This document shows, piece after piece, positions 1-7,835 of a DNA stretch of 47,127 nucleotides. The notes under the pieces are model-generated. The model did not search any database and was not told where the DNA came from. It worked only from the letters and a program-made list of their open reading frames with translations. This stretch comes from CAYQUV01 sp964421005 (GTDB lineage Bacteria; Patescibacteriota; Minisyncoccia; Minisyncoccales; CG1-02-41-26), in NCBI GenBank assembly GCA_964421005.1, contig CAYQUV010000002.1, forward strand, positions 1 through 47,127, in the 5' to 3' direction. Every line of letters starts with the position of its first letter. Positions within the stretch are counted from its first letter, which is position 1. Both the position numbers and the translations under genes were made by a program.

Positions 1-11
1 TTCGGCTATAT

Positions 12-380
12 TTAACCGATTTGATTTTTGACTTTTTCAATCACCTCCTGCGGATCAAATTCGGTCTTAATCAACCAATCACGAGCCCCTAGTTCTTTAG
101 CTTTATCCAATTCTACTGGCTGACCGGAATTTGAAATAACAATTATCGGAATATCTTTAAGTTCATTATCTTTCTGCATTTCCTCCATTACTTCAAATCC
201 CCCCATCTTCGGCATTACTATATCAAGCAATATCAAATCCGGTTTTTCTTTCCTCATTTTCCCCAGTCCTTCCTCTCCGTCTTTAGCCGTCTCGACTTTA
301 TATCCTTCCTGGGCAAGTTTTCTTTCCAGTAGATTAATCATTAATTCTTCATCTTCAATAATTAATATTTTTTTAGCCAT
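12..380 (-). CDS. CheY-like single-domain response regulator
   Basis: A stand-alone receiver of 122 residues, the usual length for this domain, with no output domain. The acidic pocket is E9-D10-E11, the phospho-acceptor is D53 in LLDIVMP, the conserved Ser/Thr is S83 in VISNS and the invariant Lys is K105, so all residues needed for phosphotransfer are present. It lies 85 bases downstream of a soluble two-PAS histidine kinase on the same strand, which is the obvious phosphodonor (inference). A separate near-leaderless promoter means it can be expressed without the kinase. Its target is unknown: single-domain receivers act by protein contact, and candidates are the motility/pilus and receptor proteins of this arm. 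The gene ends 11 bases from the window edge, so its downstream partner is not seen. Confidence 0.93.
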   Translation of the reverse strand: MAKKILIIEDEELMINLLERKLAQEGYKVETAKDGEEGLGKMRKEKPDLILLDIVMPKMGGFEVMEEMQKDNELKDIPIIVISNSGQPVELDKAKELGARDWLIKTEFDPQEVIEKVKNQIG

Positions 381-388
381 ATTATATA

Positions 389-418
389 ATTCTACAATTT
401 AGACAAAACTTGTGTCAA
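389..418 (-). promoter_or_regulatory. sigma70-type promoter of the receiver gene
   Basis: On the minus strand TTGACA (413-418) is followed after 18 bases by TAGAAT (389-394). A start of transcription about 7 bases after the -10 box falls 2-3 bases before the ATG at 380, so the mRNA would be almost leaderless. No Shine-Dalgarno sequence lies between. TATAAT directly before the ATG (381-386) is an alternative -10 but would put the start inside the gene. Confidence 0.5.
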
Positions 419-465
419 ATTTAAGACCTTTATTTTTACTCTATTATCGACTTTTCTACTAGTAG

Positions 466-2061
466 TTAAAAGCCCTCAATAAATCCTTCAAATTCTTTTT
501 TCTTTACCGGCAGAGTAAAATAAAACGTTGAACCTTTTCCTTCTTCTGATTCAAACCAAACCTTTCCTCCGTGGGCTTCAACAATGTTCTTGGTAATAAA
601 AAGTCCCAAACCCGTTCCTTCGGTTTCTGCTCTTATAGCGCTAATCGCTCTGAAAAATCTGGTAAATATTCTTTTTTGCTGGGATTTTGGAATACCGATA
701 CCCGTGTCTTTAACCGAAAATAGAAACCGATTCTTTTCTTTCTCAAATTTGAGCGAAACTTCAACTCTCCCTGATTTTGTGTAATGGATAGCATTATCAA
801 CTAAATTCTGAATAGCTAAACCGATTTTCTCCAAATCAACCTCCACCTTCGGCACTCTTCCTCTGGGAAATCGAGTTTCGAATTCAAGTCCTTTCTTTTT
901 TGCCATTTCTCTCAAGGGACTAATTGTATCTTTTATTATTTTTATTATATCTTGTTTTTGAACATTGTAAAGAAATCTTCCTTCCTCAATTCTGGTCACG
1001 TTCAAAAGGTCATTTATCAATTTAATCATTCTTTCGTTGCTTTTATAGCTTTTATTCAATAATTCCCGTTGCTCTTTAGAAATCTCCCCAACATCTCCGT
1101 CAAGAATCATTTTTATTGTCCATTTTATTGCCGAAAGGGGTGTCCTTAACTGATGAGCAGCAATAGAAACGAATTCCGTTTTTAATTTCTCCACAATTTT
1201 TTCCCTGGTTATGTCACGCAAAATCACCAATGTTCCTATTTTTTCTTTTTCTCTGAGAACGGAAATAGTAGAAATTTCTATTACCAAATCTTCTTTAAGT
1301 TCCAGTTCCTGTTTGTAAATATCTTTAACTTCTTCTTTGCCTAAAATTTTCATCAGAGGAGCAAAACCGGGGAATTCATTTAAATCTCTTAGATTCATTC
1401 CTATCAATCGCTTAGGCTCTATTCCGAAAAATTCTTTAATTTTTGGATTAACCGAAAAGAGATTGTTTTCTCTGTCAAAAAGCAAAAGGCCCTCCGGAAA
1501 ATTTTCAATAATAGCCAGTGTTTTATCTCTTTCTTCCTCAGCAATACCTCTTGCCTCTTCAACGTCTTCTAAGATATTTAAAAGAACTGTCCTTGACTCT
1601 TCTAATTCTTTGGTTCTCTCTCTTATCTTCTTTTCCATCTCTTCCTGAACTTCTTTAACTTCGGAAATATCTATTACTGAAAGAAAATAACCGATGAAAT
1701 TTCCTTCTCTATCTTCTCTTCTGGAAACAGAAACGGAAACATTAACTTCTTTTTTCCCGCGGGTCACTAAAATCATTTCTTTTCCTTTAACAGATTTTTT
1801 CTCCTGAGTTTCTCTAAATATCTTCTCTATTTCTTTCTTTTCCGGAAAAATTTTATCTATTGATCCACCAACTATTTCTATTGATTTATAGCCTGTCAAA
1901 TTCTCAAAAGCCGCATTAACATCAATAATTCTCTCCACCGGATTAACCGTACAAACCGCCAGAGGTAAAAAAGTAGAAAACTCTTTGATATAAGTTTCCA
2001 AATCTCTCAAATCTTCTTTGGTTCTTTTAAGTTCTTCTTCAATATTTTTTTTCTCTGCCAT
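466..2061 (-). CDS. Soluble PAS-PAS sensor histidine kinase
   Basis: 531 residues with no signal peptide or membrane helix, so it is cytoplasmic. Order of parts: a short coil (1-28), PAS 1 (about 30-135), a charged coiled coil (135-182), PAS 2 (about 183-288), HisKA dimerisation domain with phospho-acceptor H303 in AAHQLRTPLS, then HATPase_c with the N box NLVDNAIHYT (419-428), G1 box DTGIGIP (452-458) and G2 box GTGLGLFI (482-489). All catalytic boxes are intact. The HQLRTP form of the H-box is common in PAS kinases of CPR bacteria and cyanobacteria. The ligand of the PAS domains cannot be told from sequence. The kinase precedes the CheY-like receiver on the same strand and follows a decayed V4R-like sensor gene. 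Since it is soluble, it could read the state of the two membrane HAMP proteins nearby, which lack kinase domains, but this is inference only. Confidence 0.93.
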   Translation of the reverse strand: MAEKKNIEEELKRTKEDLRDLETYIKEFSTFLPLAVCTVNPVERIIDVNAAFENLTGYKSIEIVGGSIDKIFPEKKEIEKIFRETQEKKSVKGKEMILVTRGKKEVNVSVSVSRREDREGNFIGYFLSVIDISEVKEVQEEMEKKIRERTKELEESRTVLLNILEDVEEARGIAEEERDKTLAIIENFPEGLLLFDRENNLFSVNPKIKEFFGIEPKRLIGMNLRDLNEFPGFAPLMKILGKEEVKDIYKQELELKEDLVIEISTISVLREKEKIGTLVILRDITREKIVEKLKTEFVSIAAHQLRTPLSAIKWTIKMILDGDVGEISKEQRELLNKSYKSNERMIKLINDLLNVTRIEEGRFLYNVQKQDIIKIIKDTISPLREMAKKKGLEFETRFPRGRVPKVEVDLEKIGLAIQNLVDNAIHYTKSGRVEVSLKFEKEKNRFLFSVKDTGIGIPKSQQKRIFTRFFRAISAIRAETEGTGLGLFITKNIVEAHGGKVWFESEEGKGSTFYFTLPVKKKEFEGFIEGF

Positions 2062-2084
2062 AAATTTTTATTCTCAACATATTC

Positions 2085-2694
2085 TTATTTCCGACCTATT
2101 ATTATTTCCAATATTATAACAAATTCGTGATAAGAATCCCCCTTATTCTGGCATTTAGTTTCTTCTATAGATGCTTCCTCATTTTTCAACACATATTGAA
2201 CCATTCTCAAAAAATACTCTTGATAAAAAATACGTATAGTTAGTAGGAAGACATTGATGTTTCAAACGTAATATCGCATATTTCCCTTTTTCATCAAATT
2301 TGTAGGGTATCAACTCTACTACGCCATAATGCTTTCGCCAGTATCTCGGGCCCTCTTCAAAAATTTTTTTTAGTTGAAAGAAGATATTTCATCGCCATTT
2401 TGACAACAAAGGAATACTCTGGTGCATTATTTCCCATATCGAAGATATCCGAATCTCTCCAGTTAAAAACTTCTCTGACTACAAGAACAACTGAATAAGA
2501 AAAATTAAGAGGTACTCGTTCAACGGCTTTAAGTTTTCTAAAATCTAAAGGATAACCTAATTTTCTCAATCTCGCTTCCACTTTTTTCACTCCCCCTTCT
2601 CCTTTTTTTCTTTAATATAATGAAAATGGGTTTGAACGGCTGTTCCTATTCCTTTTCCCTTTATTTTTTTCTCTATTTCTTCTTCTATGGTCAT
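2085..2694 (-). pseudogene. Frameshifted paralogue of the V4R/DUF2378-like sensor
   Basis: Joining three frames gives a protein of about 202 residues that aligns end to end with the intact neighbour at 2707-3303. It starts at ATG 2694 (MTIEEEIEKKIKGKG), shifts at a T7 run (2603-2609), shifts again at an A5T8 run (2359-2371) and a third time at T5 (2182-2186), and ends at 2085. Shared landmarks are EVFNW, APxYSFxVKxxMKYxL, YWxKHY, the GKY strand, and the C-terminal KC..KGD.Y.E.VI. The net change of one base restores a full reading frame. All three breaks are in homopolymers, while the protein between them is well conserved, so this is either a very recent pseudogene or an assembly error in A/T runs. 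Only 12 bases separate it from the stop of its paralogue, so it looks like a tandem duplication within one operon. Confidence 0.8.
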
Positions 2695-2706
2695 ATTTTA
2701 AGTTCT

Positions 2707-3303
2707 TTATTCCCACCTTATCACATACTCGTCATAACCATCTCCTTTGAAAGCACATTTAACTTCCTCACAACTTATTATTTTCTGTCGGGCACCCAGC
2801 TCAGCAATTTTACGAAAATAGCCTTTGTAATAAGAGCAAAGAATAGGATGAATTTTAAAATCTCTAAGTTGTAAAACGCAATATTTTCCTTCTTCGTTAT
2901 ACTCCGGAGCCTTTAATCTTCCGACATTATAATGTTTAACCCAATAGGCAGGGCTTTTTTCGTAGGTCTGCTTAAGAGTAAGGAAATATTTCATCAACAA
3001 TTTAACGATAAAGGAGTAAGAAGGAGCGGAATAACCCATATCTTCTATGTGTTTATCAGTCCAATTAAACACCTCTTTAACGGCCAACAGTGAAAGAGCT
3101 CTAAGACCAATAGGATACCACTCCATATTTCTGATATTCCTGTAATCAATGAAGTGGCCCCACTCCTTGGTCTTTTCTTCCACCAGTCGCAATCCATCTT
3201 CACCTTTTCTATTTAGAATATATTTAGCATCAGTAACAAAAACAACACCTCTCGCCTGCCCCGGCTTTTTGATTAAATTCTCAATCTCATTTTTTGTAAG
3301 CAT
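2707..3303 (-). CDS. V4R/DUF2378-like small-molecule sensor protein
   Basis: 198 residues, no membrane segment, Lys/Glu-rich and AT-rich like its neighbours. The layout matches the single-domain V4R / DUF2378 (heme-NO-binding-related) sensors: a middle helix with EVFNWTDKHIEDMG (77-90), a helical APSYSFIVKLLMKYFL segment (93-108), a YWVKHYNVG strand (120-128), a pleated strand pair YCVLQLRDF, a HPILCSYYKGYF helix (152-163) and the closing C-x4-C...GDGYDEYVIRW (178-197), where V4R domains carry their Cys cluster. Family assignment is by pattern and is not certain; the ligand is unknown. It sits directly upstream of a frameshifted copy and downstream of a short third fragment, and among kinases and HAMP receptors, which supports a role in sensing. 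No SD precedes the ATG. Confidence 0.7.
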   Translation of the reverse strand: MLTKNEIENLIKKPGQARGVVFVTDAKYILNRKGEDGLRLVEEKTKEWGHFIDYRNIRNMEWYPIGLRALSLLAVKEVFNWTDKHIEDMGYSAPSYSFIVKLLMKYFLTLKQTYEKSPAYWVKHYNVGRLKAPEYNEEGKYCVLQLRDFKIHPILCSYYKGYFRKIAELGARQKIISCEEVKCAFKGDGYDEYVIRWE

Positions 3304-3322
3304 TATTTAATTATTGAATTTT

Positions 3323-3430
3323 TTAACAGACAACCTTTAATTTTGTTCTACAAATATTGCTTTTGGCAATGAAATGATACTTTGGAATACCGTTTTCCGT
3401 CTCAAAACTATCTTCACCGGTCCAATTAAA
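3323..3430 (-). pseudogene. Fragment of a third V4R-like paralogue
   Basis: A 35-codon open stretch reads FNWTGEDSFETENGIPKYHF followed by IAK, which resembles the central FNWTDKHIEDMG..APSYSFIVK of the intact neighbour (FNWT and PxYxFIxK match in the right order with a short gap). It has no start codon and diverges after this point. I read it as the remnant of another duplicate, which would make a former array of three. The match is short, so chance cannot be excluded. Confidence 0.4.
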
Positions 3431-3463
3431 AATTTATCCGGCAAAAAATAACTGAAACTAGGG

Positions 3464-4123
3464 TTATTTTTTGTCAAGAGTTTTCTTTAATTTTTCCTCT
3501 TCTAGCTTTTGTTCAAGCATCTTAATTTTATTTTTCAATTCCATCATTCTTTCTTCCCTGCCAACGGTTAATCTATGGAATTCCTCCAGTTCATCAACTC
3601 TTTTTTGGAGCTCTTTTGTTCTTTCTTTAACCTTTTCTTCTAAACTCTCAGCAAGTCTCTTTAATTCCCTAGTTCTGGCTTTAACTTTAATTTCCAAGCT
3701 CATTTTCTCATCTTCAATTAAAGAGTAGCTTTTCTGTAAATCAACAGCCATCTGGTTGAAAGATTTAGCTAAAGTTTCAAATTCATCTTTTGTATTTATA
3801 TTAATTCTGGCTTTCAAATTCCCTTTGCTAATTTCTTTTGTCCCCCTAATTAATTTTTTTATAGGCATAGTAAGTTTTCGACTAAGAACAATACTAAAGA
3901 AAATGATAAAAACCACAATTAGCAAAAAAATCAAATAAGTCTGATTTTTTATGTTCTCATAACTGAGTTTTGTTTCAGAAACCAGATGGGGATAAGAAGC
4001 AATATAAGGAGTATATTTCTCAATAAGCCCCTGATAACTGTCTATGGTTAAGATGGCAAAAACGGTTATCGGCAACAAACCAATTATCAGAAAAAAAATA
4101 ATAATTTTATTTAAAATACTCAT
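3464..4123 (-). CDS. HAMP-domain membrane receptor without output domain
   Basis: 219 residues: membrane helix 1 (about 6-26), a short outside loop (27-60) too small for a normal sensor fold, membrane helix 2 (61-80), HAMP (about 82-134, with the P of the first helix in TMPIKKL and the DEF motif at 113-115), then a long charged coiled coil (135-215). The coil holds two related repeats (EIKVKARTREL and EEKVKERTKEL) and then DELEEFHRLTVGREERM, a motif that in other bacteria usually precedes the GAF or HisKA domain of kinases. Here the protein stops about 30 residues later. The coil is nearly the same as that of the gene at 6743-7711. Likely job: to pass a membrane signal to a separate soluble kinase through the coil (inference). 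It follows a 7TM protein by only 15 bases, so they are probably co-transcribed. Confidence 0.82.
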   Translation of the reverse strand: MSILNKIIIFFLIIGLLPITVFAILTIDSYQGLIEKYTPYIASYPHLVSETKLSYENIKNQTYLIFLLIVVFIIFFSIVLSRKLTMPIKKLIRGTKEISKGNLKARININTKDEFETLAKSFNQMAVDLQKSYSLIEDEKMSLEIKVKARTRELKRLAESLEEKVKERTKELQKRVDELEEFHRLTVGREERMMELKNKIKMLEQKLEEEKLKKTLDKK

Positions 4124-4138
4124 TTTGGCTAATAATTT

Positions 4139-4834
4139 TTAAAAAGAAACATCATTTGAATATTCTCCGCTATAAGAAAGATAAGCTATCAAAGCAGATG
4201 ACATTTCAATTATCCTTATTAAAAATAATTGAAGACCGCCGTAATGGATTGCCCACTCATCAAAAAAAGCAACGGAAATATACAAGAATATGGAGAAACT
4301 GGCAAAAAACTTGCGGGAATCCATAATTCTCTTGTATTTTAACCAGGAAATTATTCTTCTTGAAAGGTCGTAAATCATCAGTCCCATAATTATAAAAATT
4401 ATATTGAAAAAAGCATACTTCATAATCTCAGGAGGAGGAAAAGCTACACCCCAATCAGTTATTATCGGTTTTGGAAAAGAACAGGTAAAAAGAAGAACTA
4501 TATAATAAATACCAATAACAGCAACGCTATAAGTGGCAAACTTACTAATTCTTTTTCCTGCCCAGATTTTGTAACAAAAATGATAAACTATTGCATAAAA
4601 ACTAAAAACAATAAATATCTGACCTCCATTAACAAGGAATTTGTTTAAATTGGGCAAAGTCAGTGTGTAAAATCCAATACAAAACCAGAGAAGAGCGGTG
4701 AAGAGCCAGACAAGAGCAAAAGAGGTTGCTTCTTTATCTTTTCTTTTTTTCCAAAAAACATACAAGCTAGTATAAAGAGAAATAAAAGCAATTACTAAAG
4801 AACAAAATATATTGTAATATATAGGCTTAATCAT
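4139..4834 (-). CDS. Seven-helix membrane protein, sensor-like
   Basis: 231 residues, almost all in hydrophobic helices (about seven: 9-28, 38-58, 68-90, 98-118, 133-156, 175-193, 200-220) with a KKRKDKE loop on the cytoplasmic side after helix 1. The shape is that of the 7TM sensor regions found in front of histidine kinases and GGDEF proteins (HisKA_7TM / MASE-like), but nothing follows the last helix except a short tail (SGEYSNDVSF). It lies 15 bases upstream of the HAMP receptor at 3464-4123, so the two may form a two-part receptor. I do not recognise a named family. A second protein of the same plan lies just upstream (4887-5606). Confidence 0.6.
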   Translation of the reverse strand: MIKPIYYNIFCSLVIAFISLYTSLYVFWKKRKDKEATSFALVWLFTALLWFCIGFYTLTLPNLNKFLVNGGQIFIVFSFYAIVYHFCYKIWAGKRISKFATYSVAVIGIYYIVLLFTCSFPKPIITDWGVAFPPPEIMKYAFFNIIFIIMGLMIYDLSRRIISWLKYKRIMDSRKFFASFSIFLYISVAFFDEWAIHYGGLQLFLIRIIEMSSALIAYLSYSGEYSNDVSF

Positions 4835-4886
4835 TACTTTATTTTACCATTTCACGAAATTTCAATCAAAATTGAACAAAGTTTAA

Positions 4887-5606
4887 TTAAGTTTCAGAAT
4901 CCGAAATTTCTTTCGGCAGACGGAAAACAGTAGTATTGACTACCCCTATCATAAATCCTGAAAGACCAAGAAAACCGGAAAAAATCAATAATGAGGGCGA
5001 AAAATAAAAGAAAGGGGAAAACCAGAAAATAAAGCCGGCTGTGGCAATTATTAGATTGCCTAAACCAATAAAAAAAGAGCGATATCTAACTATCTTTTCC
5101 AGGGCCACCTTAGCCCAGTAGAAGAAGAAAGCAGACATAAAAAGGGCGCAAAGGACAGCAAATCCTCGAGCCATGCTCTGGATTAAAGGAGTGCCGGGTT
5201 TCCAATAATAAATAGTATGGTCCCGGGTAAGAGGAAAAGCCGGAGAGAAGAAAAAGACACTCAAAAAAACATAGATCAAAAGATAAGTCAAAGTGAAATA
5301 AAAAACATATTTTTTGTAATGACGGAGTTTCTCGGAAACGCCAAGAAGGGAAGGGGCAGAGAAAAAGATTGCCAGCAGAAAACATATATCCACAAGAACG
5401 AAACCAACCTGAACGAAGACAGGGTTAAAAACAAACATTCCCGGCAGGGCCAAAAAGAAATAGGCCAGACCGACAAAGAAAAAACCCCTGGAATAAGCTT
5501 TCAAAGCCTCCATTTTAATCTTCTGGTAGGAGCGATGTAATCTGAATCCGGCGCTAAAACAGAATATAGATGCTGCCAGAGAACAAAAATTAAAAAAAAT
5601 AGTCAT
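4887..5606 (-). CDS. Seven-helix membrane protein, sensor-like
   Basis: 239 residues with about seven membrane helices; helix 1 carries FNFCSLAASIFCFSAG and is followed by a basic loop (RLHRSYQKIKME), which suits an outside N-terminus. A polar loop between helices 4 and 5 (TRDHTIYYWKPGTPLIQ) would face outside and could bind a ligand. It has the same plan and length as the protein at 4139-4834 but little obvious sequence identity by eye. It lacks any soluble output domain. It starts 15 bases after the stop of the flavoprotein gene (5622-6596), so those two are probably co-transcribed. No named family recognised; membrane location is certain, function is not. Confidence 0.6.
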   Translation of the reverse strand: MTIFFNFCSLAASIFCFSAGFRLHRSYQKIKMEALKAYSRGFFFVGLAYFFLALPGMFVFNPVFVQVGFVLVDICFLLAIFFSAPSLLGVSEKLRHYKKYVFYFTLTYLLIYVFLSVFFFSPAFPLTRDHTIYYWKPGTPLIQSMARGFAVLCALFMSAFFFYWAKVALEKIVRYRSFFIGLGNLIIATAGFIFWFSPFFYFSPSLLIFSGFLGLSGFMIGVVNTTVFRLPKEISDSET

Positions 5607-5621
5607 AAAAAATAGTTGTTT

Positions 5622-6596
5622 CTAAACGGCTCTTTTTAAAATTAATTTTGTCAGAAGTTTACTCCTGAAAAGCTTAAACATTAAAAACTTTGCCCATTTT
5701 TCCTGAATTGATTTTATTGCTAAAAGTTTTTTAATTCTCGGACATTTGTAACCGGGGTTTAAAATTTTCCTGGCTACTTCTGCTCCGGAAACAATAGCTG
5801 GGTATATCCCTTCGCCAGCCAACCCAAAGGAAAAACCGCCGGCATCCCCGATCAGAAACTTATTGCCGAAAATGAATCCTTGATAGTCAAAATTAATTGG
5901 GTGAGTTTCCAGTTCAGTTCCTTTAATGCTAATATTGTTTTCTCTTAAAACCCGCTGAAAATTTTCAAGAACTTTCTCCCTTTTTTCTTCCAAGTCGTAA
6001 CCGCAGCCGACCGAAGTATATTTTTGGTGAGGGAAAATCCAGACATATCTTGAACCGAATACTTTCGGGTCAAGAAAAAGTTCAAGTTCATCAAGAACTT
6101 GAGGTATATTATACTGCATGCCAATTGCCATTCGTTTACTTTTCAGACCAAGATGTTTTCTAACAACCGACAAACTACCATCGGCTCCGATAAGATAATT
6201 AAATCCTACTCTTTGACCGGTTTTCAGAATCAAATGATCGTCTTTAATTTCAACAATTTCTGAATTGACCATTATCTCAACCCTATGATTAAGCTGTTCC
6301 ACCATCCACTGACCAAGTTTCTCTCTGCTAACGGTCGCCACCAGAAGTTTATCTCTTTTTATCTGATGAGTTCTGCCAAAACAATGTATTTTTATGGAAT
6401 AAAAAACTTTGTCTGCCAAAGAAATAGGGATTCCTAAATCAAAAATTTTTGAAGTTAAACCTCCGGCACAAATTTTATGGCCGACTTCCGGATTCTTTTC
6501 AAATATAACCACTTTTCTTCCTCCTTCAGACAAAATTTTGGCTGCCCGGAGCCCGGCCGGCCCGGCTCCGACAATAACTACATCTAATTGTTCCAT
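5622..6596 (-). CDS. Geranylgeranyl-reductase-family FAD oxidoreductase
   Basis: 324 residues. The N-terminus is a dinucleotide-binding Rossmann fold: VVIVGAGPAGLRAAKILSE (6-24) and the acidic end of strand 2, VVIFEKN (29-35). It is followed by the KICAGGLT loop typical of the geranylgeranyl reductase (GGR) group, the IGADG strand (about 140-144) and the second FAD motif GDAGGFSFGLAGEGI (about 250-264). The family reduces isoprenoid double bonds in archaeal lipids, chlorophyll side chains or quinones. The product here cannot be named: no lipid or quinone pathway genes are in the window. It is shorter than the usual 390-450 residues, missing part of the C-terminal substrate cap. It is followed at 15 bases by a 7TM protein. 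An isoprenoid-modifying enzyme in a signalling cluster is unexpected. Confidence 0.85.
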   Translation of the reverse strand: MEQLDVVIVGAGPAGLRAAKILSEGGRKVVIFEKNPEVGHKICAGGLTSKIFDLGIPISLADKVFYSIKIHCFGRTHQIKRDKLLVATVSREKLGQWMVEQLNHRVEIMVNSEIVEIKDDHLILKTGQRVGFNYLIGADGSLSVVRKHLGLKSKRMAIGMQYNIPQVLDELELFLDPKVFGSRYVWIFPHQKYTSVGCGYDLEEKREKVLENFQRVLRENNISIKGTELETHPINFDYQGFIFGNKFLIGDAGGFSFGLAGEGIYPAIVSGAEVARKILNPGYKCPRIKKLLAIKSIQEKWAKFLMFKLFRSKLLTKLILKRAV

Positions 6597-6742
6597 TTTA
6601 CTTCAATTGAAAGTATTGATTGAAAACAAAAAAGATTTTTATTGAAAGATTTTACCATATTTCAAGAATATAACAAAAGATTGAAGAAAAAGAAAAAAGA
6701 GAATAATGAACATCTCTTTATTTCAAACAGATTTTACTTCTT

Positions 6743-7711
6743 TTATTTCTTTTCTTCCAAGGTTTTTTCTTTTAATTCTGTTTCCAATTGTTTAATTCTC
6801 TTTTTCAATTCTATCATTCTTGTCTCCCTGCCAACGGTTAACTTATGAAATCTCTCAAGTTCATCAATTCTCTTCTGAAGCTCTTTTGTTCTTTCTTTAA
6901 CTTTTTCTTCTAAAGATTCTGCTAATTCTCTCAACTCTTTAGTTCTGGCTTTGACTTTTATTTCCAAAACATTCTTTGATTCTTCTAATTTGGTTTTAAA
7001 GTTTTTTAAATCCTTTATCATTTCATTAAATGTGTTAGCCAATTCGCCAATCTCAGTTTTAGATTTAACATCAATCTTCACATTTAAATTCTCTTTTCTG
7101 ACTTCCTCACAAGCTAAAGTTATCTTTTTTAAAGGATCAACAATAGTCCGGAGAATCAAAAACATAACCAAAAAAACAAGAGTTAATATTCCCGAAATAG
7201 CCATTATATCGTGGATGAACATAGTCCGGATAATTTCTTCAATACTTTTCAAGGAAAAAGACACCCAGACAGTGGTATCTTGATGACCGGGATAAATAAT
7301 TGTTTTTACTTTTTCTCCTTCAAAAACTTCGTCTCTAACTATCGTTTTTTTCTTGGTAATTGCTCTAGCAATATCCGGATCTTCAAGAGTTCCCCAGCGT
7401 TCCTCCTCTATGCTGCTTTGTTCAATTCTTCCATCTATTTTAACTATCCTGATATACTTAACATCTTTGGAACGAGCCATTTTATCAATAAAAACTTCCT
7501 CTATTCCCATATAAAGGGTTTTTCGATAAAACCAAACATCTGAAGAAACTATTGCATTTATGATTGAAGCTAAATTGATTTTCTCGTCAACCGCCGTTTC
7601 AATTAACTTATCCCTTTGCTTAACTACAGAAAGATAGACAGATAAAAAACTGCCTATGATCAAAATAGCAAATATGCCTAAAACTAAACTATATAACGAA
7701 TACTTTTTCAT
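6743..7711 (-). CDS. HAMP-domain receptor with extracellular sensor, no output domain
   Basis: 322 residues: membrane helix 1 (7-29), an outside region of about 135 residues (30-165) with the size and strand pattern of a single Cache domain, membrane helix 2 (167-188), HAMP (about 187-240, with DPLKKI and the TEIGELANTFNEM helix), then a coiled coil to the end. Residues 250-312 match the C-terminal coil of the protein at 3464-4123 almost residue for residue, including KVKERTKELQKR and ELERFHKLTVGRETRM. No HisKA, GGDEF or methyl-accepting domain follows. It probably belongs to the same signalling route as its twin, with the larger outer domain giving a different input. A hairpin terminator separates it from the upstream MBL gene, so it has its own promoter. 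Confidence 0.85.
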   Translation of the reverse strand: MKKYSLYSLVLGIFAILIIGSFLSVYLSVVKQRDKLIETAVDEKINLASIINAIVSSDVWFYRKTLYMGIEEVFIDKMARSKDVKYIRIVKIDGRIEQSSIEEERWGTLEDPDIARAITKKKTIVRDEVFEGEKVKTIIYPGHQDTTVWVSFSLKSIEEIIRTMFIHDIMAISGILTLVFLVMFLILRTIVDPLKKITLACEEVRKENLNVKIDVKSKTEIGELANTFNEMIKDLKNFKTKLEESKNVLEIKVKARTKELRELAESLEEKVKERTKELQKRIDELERFHKLTVGRETRMIELKKRIKQLETELKEKTLEEKK

Positions 7712-7749
7712 TTATCTTAACGTCTGATTTTTAATTAAATAATACCAAT

Positions 7750-7796
7750 ATTGAGAGGCGAGGTTTTTTCTTAATAAACATGCCTCGCCTCTCAAT
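7750..7796 (-). terminator. Hairpin terminator after the MBL-fold gene
   Basis: A perfect 14-bp inverted repeat (7750-7763 with 7783-7796, attgagaggcgagg) and a 19-base loop, 40 bases after the stop of the minus-strand gene at 7836-8852. The minus-strand trailer is U-poor, so it may need a factor or act as an mRNA-end stabiliser. Confidence 0.65.
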
Positions 7797-7835
7797 AATT
7801 TTCTTAAATATCAATCAAGATTAAATTACCTTCTC

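Noticed and set aside
2357..2590. 77-codon minus-strand frame as a separate small gene
   Set aside because: It is the middle part of the frameshifted V4R-like copy; the regions before and after it match the same protein in other frames.
5217..5540. 107-codon plus-strand frame
   Set aside because: It lies wholly inside the 7TM gene on the other strand and has a composition typical of an antisense shadow (many Lys and Arg from Phe/Leu codons).
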